From assembly GCF_029167105.1 (NCBI RefSeq), contig NZ_JARFML010000012.1, positions 174,644-238,643 of the forward strand: a stretch of 64,000 bases of DNA, given 5' to 3'. A program made the position numbers and the translations under genes. The DNA comes from Bradyrhizobium yuanmingense. GTDB taxonomy: Bacteria > Pseudomonadota > Alphaproteobacteria > Rhizobiales > Xanthobacteraceae. Shown here in pieces: positions 43,101 through 48,935 of this stretch (position 1 is its first letter; each line of letters starts with the position of its first letter). The notes beneath the pieces are model-generated. The model did no database searches. It was given only the letters and a program-made list of their open reading frames with translations, and was not told the origin of the DNA.

Positions 43101-44897
43101 TTCGAGGCGCTTGGTCGTGGCCATGCCCTGCAGGTCGAACAGGTTCGGCCGCGGCCCGATGATCGAGACGAGGCTCATCACCAGCTCTTCGCGGATCGGG
43201 TCGATCGGAGGGTTGGTGACCTGCGCGAAGTTCTGCTTGAAGTAGGTGAACAGCGGCTTGGCCTTGTCCGACAGCGCCGAGATCGGCGTGTCGTTGCCCA
43301 TCGAGCCCGCGGCTTCTTCGCCCGTGGCCGCCATCGGCGTCATCAGGATGGTGATGTCTTCCTGGCTGTAGCCGAACGCCTGCTGGCGGTCGAGCAGCGA
43401 CAGGTTGGAGCGCACGCCCGTGGTCGGCACCTTCGGCAGGTCTTCGAGCACGATCTGGGTCCGCTCCAGCCACTCCTTGTAGGGATGGCTGGCGGCGAGC
43501 GAAGCCTTGATCTCGTCGTCCGGAATCAGGCGGCCCTGCTCGAGATCGACCAGCAGCATCTTGCCGGGCTGCAGCCGCCACTTGGTGATGATCTGGTCCT
43601 CGGGGATCGTCAGCACGCCCATCTCGGACGCCATGACGATGCGATCGTCCTTGGTGACGAGATAGCGCGCGGGCCGGAGGCCGTTGCGGTCGAGCGTGGC
43701 GCCGATCTGGCGGCCGTCGGTGAAGGCGATCGCGGCGGGACCGTCCCACGGCTCCATCAGCGCGGCATGATATTCGTAGAAGGCGCGGCGCTTCTCATCC
43801 ATCAAGGGATTGCCGGCCCACGCCTCCGGAATCATCATCATGACGGCGTGCGGCAGCGAGTAGCCGCCCTGCACCAGGAATTCGAGCGCGTTGTCGAAGC
43901 AGGCGGTGTCCGATTGTCCTTCATAGGAGATCGGCCAAAGCCGGTTGATGTCCTTGCCGTAGAGCTCGGAGCTGACCGAGGCCTGGCGCGCCGCCATCCA
44001 GTTGACGTTGCCGCGCAGCGTGTTGATCTCGCCGTTATGCGCGATCATGCGGTAGGGATGCGCCAGCGACCAGGCCGGGAAGGTGTTGGTCGAGAAGCGC
44101 TGGTGCACGAGCGCGAGCGCGCTCTCGAAGTCAGCCTCGTGCAGATCGGGATAGTACTTGCCGAGCTGGTCGGCGAGGAACATGCCCTTGTAGATCACGG
44201 TGCGGCAGGACATCGAGCACGGGTAATAGCCGGCAAGGCCGCGGTCGCGGCGCTGGTAGATCGCCTGCGAGATCGACTTGCGCAGGATGTAGAGCCGGCG
44301 CTCGAACTCGTCCTCGGTCTTGGCGGTGCCGTTGCGGCCGATGAACACCTGCATGCAGGCGGGCTCGGTCGGCTTCACGGTGACGCCCAGCGAGGAATTG
44401 TCGGTCGGCACGTCGCGCCAGCCGAGCAGGGTCAGACCTTCTTCCTTGATCTGGTCGGCGACGATGCTCTTGATCACGTTGCGCCAGGCGGTGTCGCGCG
44501 GCATGAACAACGCGCCGATGGCGTATTCGCCCGGAGCTGGCAGCGTAAAGCCGAGCTCCGCGGCCTTGCGGCTGAAGAAGGCGTGCGGGATCTGCACCAG
44601 AATGCCGGCGCCGTCGCCGGCGCGCGGGTCGGCGCCGACGGCGCCGCGATGCTCGAGGTTGCAGAGGATGCTCAGCGCGTCCGAGACGATCTCGTGCGAC
44701 TTCTTGCCCTTGATGTTGGCGATGAAGCCGACGCCGCAAGAATCCTTCTCCAGGCTCGGATCGTACAGGCCTTCGGCTTTGGGGCGCGAATTGTGCTCTT
44801 GAATCGGTGAGGTGATCGGATCGGTCGTTTTCGAGGCGACCGTCGCCGACAGCTCTTCTGCCACGATGCTTGCGCGCTCGAATTGCGACCCGTTCAT
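40152..44897 (-). CDS. gltB: Glutamate synthase large (alpha) subunit
   Basis: A 1581-residue amidotransferase/FMN enzyme. The N-terminal nucleophile is Cys54 in LEKDSCGVGFIAN after a propeptide-like extension that would be removed. The class II glutaminase domain includes RFSTNTFPAWSLAHPYRMIAHNGEINTL. The FMN/3Fe-4S domain shows the cluster cysteines in CIMMRKCHLNTCPVGV, and a GXGXG C-terminal beta-helix domain contains YMTGGIVVVLGKTGRNFAAGMSGGIAYV. The start was placed at 44897, preceded by GAGAGGATAGGA; the longer frame to 45098 contains leader sequence. It works with gltD downstream. Confidence 0.96.
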   Translation of the reverse strand: MNGSQFERASIVAEELSATVASKTTDPITSPIQEHNSRPKAEGLYDPSLEKDSCGVGFIANIKGKKSHEIVSDALSILCNLEHRGAVGADPRAGDGAGILVQIPHAFFSRKAAELGFTLPAPGEYAIGALFMPRDTAWRNVIKSIVADQIKEEGLTLLGWRDVPTDNSSLGVTVKPTEPACMQVFIGRNGTAKTEDEFERRLYILRKSISQAIYQRRDRGLAGYYPCSMSCRTVIYKGMFLADQLGKYYPDLHEADFESALALVHQRFSTNTFPAWSLAHPYRMIAHNGEINTLRGNVNWMAARQASVSSELYGKDINRLWPISYEGQSDTACFDNALEFLVQGGYSLPHAVMMMIPEAWAGNPLMDEKRRAFYEYHAALMEPWDGPAAIAFTDGRQIGATLDRNGLRPARYLVTKDDRIVMASEMGVLTIPEDQIITKWRLQPGKMLLVDLEQGRLIPDDEIKASLAASHPYKEWLERTQIVLEDLPKVPTTGVRSNLSLLDRQQAFGYSQEDITILMTPMAATGEEAAGSMGNDTPISALSDKAKPLFTYFKQNFAQVTNPPIDPIREELVMSLVSIIGPRPNLFDLQGMATTKRLEVRQPILTDADLEKIRSISEVAESHFKSRTLDTTFHAGLGAAGMDQVLDELCARAESAVREGVNIIILSDRMVGTDRVPIPSLLACAAVHHHLIRTGLRTSVGLVVESGEPREVHHFACLAGYGAEAINPYLAFETITAMKDRLPGSLDDYEIVKRYIKSIGKGLLKVMSKMGISTYQSYCGAQIFDAVGLKADFVAKFFAGTHTRVEGVGLGEIAEEAVRRHADAFGEAQVYKTALDVGGEYAYRSRGEDHAWTAESVSLLQHAARGNSQERYRAFAKILNEQSERLLTLRGLFRIKGAEEEKRKPVPLDQVEPAKEIVKRFATGAMSFGSISREAHTTLAIAMNRIGGKSNTGEGGEEADRFKPMPNGDSMRSAIKQVASGRFGVTTEYLVNSDMMQIKMAQGAKPGEGGQLPGHKVDATIARVRHSTPGVGLISPPPHHDIYSIEDLAQLIYDLKNVNPTGDVSVKLVSEIGVGTVAAGVAKARADHVTIAGFEGGTGASPLTSIKHAGSPWEIGLAETHQTLVRERLRSRIVVQVDGGFRTGRDVVIGALLGADEFGFATAPLIAAGCIMMRKCHLNTCPVGVATQDPVLRKRFTGQPEHVINYFFFVAEEVREIMASLGFRTFNEMVGQVQLLDQTKLVAHWKAKGLDFSKLFVKQKEEKGQKIYHSERQNHHLEAVLDRTLIEKAQAALDRGAPVKIEAAINSTNRSAGAMLSGAVAKIYGHAGLPHDTIHVSLTGTAGQAFGAWLAHGVTFELEGEGNDYVGKGLSGGKIIVKPPRNSAIVPEESIIVGNTVMYGAIEGECYFRGIAGERFAVRNSGAIAVVEGAGDHCCEYMTGGIVVVLGKTGRNFAAGMSGGIAYVLDEAGDFDRLCNLSMVELEPVLSEELINAGTYHHAGDLEAHGRVDVFKNLLASDVERLHVLISRHAKATGSKRAAEILANWKDWLPKFRKVMPVEYRRALREMAANADAEPKIAIGA

Positions 44898-45388
44898 TGT
44901 TCCTATCCTCTCCATGCGGCAAGCTGCCTCACCGCCATCTTCGGCGCACCTTGGGCGTTCCGCGGCACCCGCCTCTGGGTCACCGCTCGTCCGTTGCGAG
45001 CCGCATTTTCTTAAATTCAGGCCTCGGCGTTCTTCGTCCCCGAGAACGGCTTGGCCTGTTGCCTTCTTGGTGCTCGAGAGCACCAACTTTCGTTGCAATC
45101 CCTATGCCGGAACCGCAAGCAAAATTGAGACAGTCTTCCTGTCCTAACCATCACCTTGCCAAATTTTTGTCTAGCACACAAGCGCGCGGAAGTCCCGATT
45201 CCGCAGAAGTCAATCAATCGCTTTCCAAAAGTTGCGCAGCCCCGGTTTTGAGGCAAACACGCCCTGATCCGGCCCCGCCGGCGCCGAAATCCCCAATGAA
45301 GCTTCGGATCAATCCTTCGGAAGGCGCGCCACGCCGCGAGAAGCGAAAGAGGGCGGCCACCGCAAGGCCTGACAGGAGCGTCTGGATC
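44898..45388. other. gltB leader region with a 20-base inverted repeat
   Basis: This 491-base gap contains the gltB promoter and leader on the minus strand and the promoter of the next gene on the plus strand. The only clear signal is an inverted repeat TTGGTGCTC-GA-GAGCACCAA at 45067-45086. It may be an operator for a nitrogen regulator or a leader hairpin. I found no sigma-54 GG-N10-GC box and no coding region. Confidence 0.5.
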
Positions 45389-46156
45389 ATGAAGTTTTTC
45401 ACAGGATGTGTGGCCGCCGCCGTGCTGGCGCTGGGTGCCAGTGCGGGGCAGGCCCAGGTTCCCGCGAGCGGTATCGCTCGAGGGGCCGTCATCGCGGTCT
45501 CGGATTTCGACGGGCCTTACGCGCCGCCGGAGGCCGCCCCGCCGCCGCGTTATGGCTATGGCTATGGCTACGGCTACGAAGAACGCGGCCCGGCACAGGC
45601 CTTGCTGCCGTCGACGGAGGTCTACGCGGTGCTGCGCGAAAACGGCTTCTTGCCGCTCGGTATCCCGCGCCTGCGCGGCAGCGTCTACACCATCGCGGTG
45701 ATCGACCGAAGCGGCGACGATGGCCGGCTGGTGATCGACGCCCGCGACGGGCGGATCATCCGCTTCATGCCTGCCTCCGACGCCTATGGCATGGCGCCCG
45801 CCTATGAGGAACGCGCGGTCGCGCCTTACGGGCCGCAAACCGCACTGCCGCCGCCGACCGTGGTCCGCGGCGGCCCGCCGCGCCCGCCGGCGTCGATCCC
45901 GCAAGTGGCAAGCCGCGCCGTGCCGCTACCGAAGGCTGCCCCGCGGCGTGCCGAGACGCCGGTCGCCGCGAAGCCGGCCGAGCCCACCGCGCAGCAGGCT
46001 CAGGCCGTGCAGGCCCAGCCGGCGCAGCAAGCCGCCGTGGTGCAAGCCAAGCCGGCCGAGGCCGCCGCGCAAGCAACCGCGCCGACCGTCGGTCAGGCCA
46101 GGCCGGCGACCATCCTGCCGACGCAGGACATGCCGGCCGCGCAGGGGCTGGACTAG
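45389..46156 (+). CDS. Secreted Tyr/Gly- and Pro/Ala-rich protein of unknown function
   Basis: A 255-residue protein with a signal peptide (1-22, ending AGQAQ). The mature chain has a Tyr-Gly repeat stretch, then a short folded core (ALLPSTEVYAVLRENGFLPLGIPRLRGSVYTIAVIDRSGDDGRLVIDARDGRIIRFMPA) resembling PepSY-like or peptide-binding small domains common in rhizobia, and finally a long Pro/Ala/Gln-rich tail. CAGGAGCG precedes the start. It is probably periplasmic or wall-associated; function unknown. It is terminated by a strong hairpin. Confidence 0.7.
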   Translation: MKFFTGCVAAAVLALGASAGQAQVPASGIARGAVIAVSDFDGPYAPPEAAPPPRYGYGYGYGYEERGPAQALLPSTEVYAVLRENGFLPLGIPRLRGSVYTIAVIDRSGDDGRLVIDARDGRIIRFMPASDAYGMAPAYEERAVAPYGPQTALPPPTVVRGGPPRPPASIPQVASRAVPLPKAAPRRAETPVAAKPAEPTAQQAQAVQAQPAQQAAVVQAKPAEAAAQATAPTVGQARPATILPTQDMPAAQGLD

Positions 46157-46172
46157 ACGTCAGCAAGCGGAA

Positions 46173-46200
46173 AGCGCCCGAGAACCTCTCGGGCGCTCTT
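46173..46200. terminator. Bidirectional intrinsic terminator
   Basis: AGCGCCCGAG (46173-46182) pairs with CTCGGGCGCT (46188-46197) around a 5-base loop. TCTT follows on the plus strand, and GGAAA precedes it, giving TTTCC on the minus strand. It lies between the convergent genes ending at 46156 and 46217 and probably serves both. Confidence 0.75.
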
Positions 46201-46216
46201 GCGTGGAATGACTGCT

Positions 46217-46996
46217 TCAGCTCCGCGGATATCCTGCCGCCTCCAGGATCAGATTCGCCACCTCCTTCGGATGCGACACCAGCGAGAGGTGGCCGGCATC
46301 GAGCTCGATCGTGGTGGCGTTCATGCGCTTGGCGAGGAAGCGCTCGAAATCGGGGTTGATCGTGTAGTCGTTCTTCGACACCGCGTACCAGCTCGGCTTG
46401 GAGCGCCAGGCCGCCTCCGTGGTGCGGCCGGCGAAGATCGAGGCCGCCGTCGGCCATTGCACGGCGTAGAGCTCCTTGGCCTGCTCCGGCCTCACGCCGT
46501 TGGCGAAGTACTTCAGGAAGGCCTCTTCCGAGAGCTTGGTGTAGCCGTCGCGCTCGACGATGCCGGCGCGCGCCGGGCCGGCCGGAAACTGCTTCGAAAG
46601 CGCCACGAAATCCTCGTTGGCGTCGGGCGCGCGTGCGGCGACGTAGACGAGGCCGGTGACCTTCGGGTCGGTGCCGACCTGGCTGATCACGGTGCCGCCC
46701 CAGGAATGCGCGACCAGCACCGTCGGCCCGTCCTGCTCGGCCAGCGCCCGCATCGTCGCGTCGACGGAATCGGCAAGCGAGGACAGCGGATTCTGCACGG
46801 CCGTCACATGCAGGCCTGCAGCCTGCAGGATCGGGATCACCTCCGACCAGCTCGAGCCGTCGGCCCAGGCGCCGTGCACCAGCACGACGTTCTTCGCCTT
46901 GACCGTCTGCGGTGTCTGGGCATGAGCGAAGTTGAGGGGAGCGGCCAAAAGGCTCGCGGCGACGAAAAGGCTGCGCCAGAGTGACATGATCTTCAT
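46217..46996 (-). CDS. Secreted alpha/beta hydrolase
   Basis: A 259-residue protein with a signal peptide at about 1-26 (ending AHAQT). The alpha/beta hydrolase core has VLVHGAWADGSSW (oxyanion region), the nucleophile elbow VAHSWGGTV (Ser98), AARAPD and a late AGHLSLVSHP with the catalytic histidine. This arrangement resembles extracellular esterases and the methyl-esterase-like hydrolases of plant-associated bacteria. The substrate is unknown. An alternative start is the ATG at 46987. It is isolated: the hsp20 terminator lies upstream on the same strand and a bidirectional terminator downstream. Confidence 0.82.
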   Translation of the reverse strand: MKIMSLWRSLFVAASLLAAPLNFAHAQTPQTVKAKNVVLVHGAWADGSSWSEVIPILQAAGLHVTAVQNPLSSLADSVDATMRALAEQDGPTVLVAHSWGGTVISQVGTDPKVTGLVYVAARAPDANEDFVALSKQFPAGPARAGIVERDGYTKLSEEAFLKYFANGVRPEQAKELYAVQWPTAASIFAGRTTEAAWRSKPSWYAVSKNDYTINPDFERFLAKRMNATTIELDAGHLSLVSHPKEVANLILEAAGYPRS

Positions 46997-47086
46997 CTTC
47001 TCCGTGTTTTTGGTTGGATGTCCAAAGGACGGAGAGCGAGGCGACGGTGTTACGCCTTCACCGTTCTGTGATGCAGTGCAACGAAA

Positions 47087-47114
47087 AAAACGCCCCGGGG
47101 CACCGGGGCGTTTT
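47087..47114 (-). terminator. Intrinsic terminator of the hsp20 gene
   Basis: ACGCCCCGG pairs with CCGGGGCGT around a GGCA loop, flanked by seven A residues on the plus strand, which give a T run after the stem on the minus strand. It lies 36 bases past the hsp20 stop codon. Confidence 0.85.
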
Positions 47115-47149
47115 CGCAAGCTGGAAGTCGCTGGGTTTGGTCGCCTGGC

Positions 47150-47614
47150 TCAGGCGGCCTGCGCGGCGGAGTTCTCGATCACCTGCGCCTTGGCGCCGGC
47201 GTTGATCGCGATCTGGCGCGGCTTCTTGGCCTCGGGAATCTCGCGGACGAGGTCGACGTGAAGCAACCCGTTCTCGAGCGAGGCGTCCTTCACCTGCACG
47301 AAGTCGGCAAGCTGGAAGGCGCGCTCGAAGGCACGGGCGGCGATGCCGCGGTAGAGCACTTCGGATTTCGAGTTCTCGTTCGCGACCTTCTCGCCCTTGA
47401 TCGTCAGCGTGTTTTCCTTGGCGACGATGGAGAGCTCATCCTTGGCAAAGCCCGAAACCGCAACGGTGATGCGGTAGGCGTTCTCGCCGGTGCGCTCGAT
47501 GTTGTAGGGGGGATAACCGGGGCTGCCGTCGGAGCTGGTCTGGTCGAGCAGGTTGAAGAGACGGTCGAAGCCGACGGTGGAACGATAGAACGGAGTGAGA
47601 TCGTAGGTACGCAT
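47150..47614 (-). CDS. Small heat shock protein (Hsp20/alpha-crystallin family)
   Basis: A 154-residue ATP-independent holdase that binds unfolding proteins in the cytosol. The alpha-crystallin domain (about 35-130) contains YPPYNIERTGENAYRITVAVSGFAKDELSIVAKENTLTIKGEK and the FERAFQLADFVQVKDASLENGLLHVDLVREIPE block, with the usual conserved A-x-x-x-N-G-L-L motif. The C-terminal part carries basic RQIAINA in place of the I-x-I tail. GGAGG precedes the start at 47614. It has an RpoH-type promoter and a leader matching the ROSE thermometer, so it is predicted to be controlled twice by heat. Confidence 0.93.
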   Translation of the reverse strand: MRTYDLTPFYRSTVGFDRLFNLLDQTSSDGSPGYPPYNIERTGENAYRITVAVSGFAKDELSIVAKENTLTIKGEKVANENSKSEVLYRGIAARAFERAFQLADFVQVKDASLENGLLHVDLVREIPEAKKPRQIAINAGAKAQVIENSAAQAA

Positions 47615-47726
47615 GGTCAAGTCCTCCATTGAGCGACTGTTGGTAACCCGCCCGCCAACCGGGCCGGGCTTTAGTCTGTGTGCAGCCTGATGTTCCGGTT
47701 CCGAAACACTGGTAGCGGCCTGCACG
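47615..47726 (-). promoter_or_regulatory. ROSE-like RNA thermometer in the hsp20 leader
   Basis: The leader, about 110 bases long from the predicted start, folds into several stem-loops. In the last one AGUCGCUC pairs with the ribosome site GAGGACU, leaving a single bulged G in the arm opposite the ribosome site. This reproduces the ROSE motif (UYGCU opposite the AGGA ribosome site), which is known to melt on heating in Bradyrhizobium hsp leaders. An outer pair GTGCAG...CTGCAC closes the first stem. Confidence 0.8.
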
Positions 47727-47732
47727 AAGGTG

Positions 47733-47760
47733 ATATGGGTGGAACGAGACGGCGTTCAAG
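47733..47760 (-). promoter_or_regulatory. RpoH (sigma-32) type promoter of hsp20
   Basis: Reading the minus strand, CTTGAA (47760-47755), 16 bases, then CCATAT (47738-47733). Both boxes match alphaproteobacterial heat-shock promoters (CTTGAC...CCATAT). Transcription would begin around 47726, at the top of the ROSE-like leader. Confidence 0.8.
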
Positions 47761-47830
47761 AGGGCGGGACAGGCGCCTTTTCGGCGCTTTGGCCCCTTGA
47801 TTTGCAGCACTTCCCGCCCAAGCACGCCCA

Positions 47831-48778
47831 ATGACGCTGGTCTCGATTCCCGCCAATCCGGTCCCCGAAAACGTCGTCAGCGGTACCATCAAGACCCCTG
47901 ATGGCGTCGAGCTGCGCTTTGCGCGCTGGGCGCCGCCGGCGAACCGCAAGGGTACGGTCTGCGTCTTCACCGGGCGCAGCGAGCAGATCGAGAAATATTT
48001 CGAGACCGTGCGCGACCTGCGTGACCGCGGCTTTGCGGTGGCGATGATCGACTGGCGCGGGCAGGGCCATTCGTCGCGCCGCCTACGCGATCCGCGCAAA
48101 GGCTATGTGCGTGACTTCGCCGATTTCGAGATCGACGTCGAGACCTTCGTGCAGCAGGTGGTGCTGCCGGATTGCCCGCCGCCATTCTTCGCGCTCGCCC
48201 ATTCCATGGGCGGCACGGTGCTGCTGCGGGTGGCGCATGCCGGCAAGCGCTGGTTCGACCGCATGGTGCTGTCTGCGCCGATGATCGACCTGCCCGGGCG
48301 CACCACCTCGCTGCCGGTGCGTGCGCTGCTCAAGACGATGCGCCTGCTCGGGCAGGGCGGCCGCTACGTTCCCGGCGGCAGCGACCGCCTCACCGGGCTC
48401 GAACCCTTCATCAACAATCCCCTGACCAGCGATCCGATCCGCTATGCGCGCAACGCCGCGATCCTGGAGGAAGACCCGACGCTCGGACTGGCCTCGCCGA
48501 CGGTCGCCTGGGCCGATACCGCCTTCCGCGCGATGCACACCTTCAAGCGCGTGAACTACCCCTCCCAGATCCGCCAGCCGATCCTGATGCTGGCGGCCTC
48601 CAACGATACCGTGGTCTCGACCGCGGCGATCGAGGAATTCGCCTATCATTTGCGCGCCGGCTCCCATCTCGTGATCGCCGGTGCCAAGCACGAGATCCTC
48701 CAGGAGCAGGACCGCTACCGCGCGCAGTTCTGGGCCGCCTTCGACGCCTTCGTGCCGGGCACGCCACTGTTCAAGTGA
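47831..48778 (+). CDS. Alpha/beta hydrolase, lysophospholipase-like (PldB type)
   Basis: A 315-residue cytosolic serine hydrolase of the monoacylglycerol lipase/lysophospholipase family. DWRGQGHSSRR is the family start after the oxyanion loop, the nucleophile elbow is ALAHSMGGTV (Ser125), the acid lies in the AASNDTVVSTAA strand and the histidine in AGAKHEILQE. It has no signal peptide. It is divergent from the hsp20 gene and ends in front of a palindromic repeat. Substrate not determined; lysophospholipids or monoglycerides are usual for the family. Confidence 0.85.
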   Translation: MTLVSIPANPVPENVVSGTIKTPDGVELRFARWAPPANRKGTVCVFTGRSEQIEKYFETVRDLRDRGFAVAMIDWRGQGHSSRRLRDPRKGYVRDFADFEIDVETFVQQVVLPDCPPPFFALAHSMGGTVLLRVAHAGKRWFDRMVLSAPMIDLPGRTTSLPVRALLKTMRLLGQGGRYVPGGSDRLTGLEPFINNPLTSDPIRYARNAAILEEDPTLGLASPTVAWADTAFRAMHTFKRVNYPSQIRQPILMLAASNDTVVSTAAIEEFAYHLRAGSHLVIAGAKHEILQEQDRYRAQFWAAFDAFVPGTPLFK

Positions 48779-48790
48779 GAAGACGGTGCG

Positions 48791-48924
48791 CTCCCTCGCC
48801 CCGTTCTTACGGGGAGAGGGTTGGGGTGAGGGGCCTCTCTCCGCACGCGAGATCGTCGAGAGACCGGTACCCCCTCACCCGGATCGCAAGAGCGATCCGA
48901 CCTCTCCCCGCAAGCGGGGAGAGG
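48791..48924. repeat. Intergenic palindromic repeat, CTCCCTCGCCCCG type
   Basis: The left CTCCCTCGCCCCGTTCTTACGGGGAGAGGG is a hairpin; the right CCTCTCCCCGCAAGCGGGGAGAGG is another; and GGTGAGGGG pairs with CCCCTCACC between them. The same building blocks as 3230, 34071 and 63631. Confidence 0.75.
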
Positions 48925-48935
48925 TGAAAAGCAGC

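Noticed and set aside
40311..44810. A 1499-codon open frame on the plus strand
   Set aside because: It is the complement of gltB in a frame kept open by GC-rich codon bias. It has no ribosome site and a low-complexity composition, while gltB has all its catalytic motifs.
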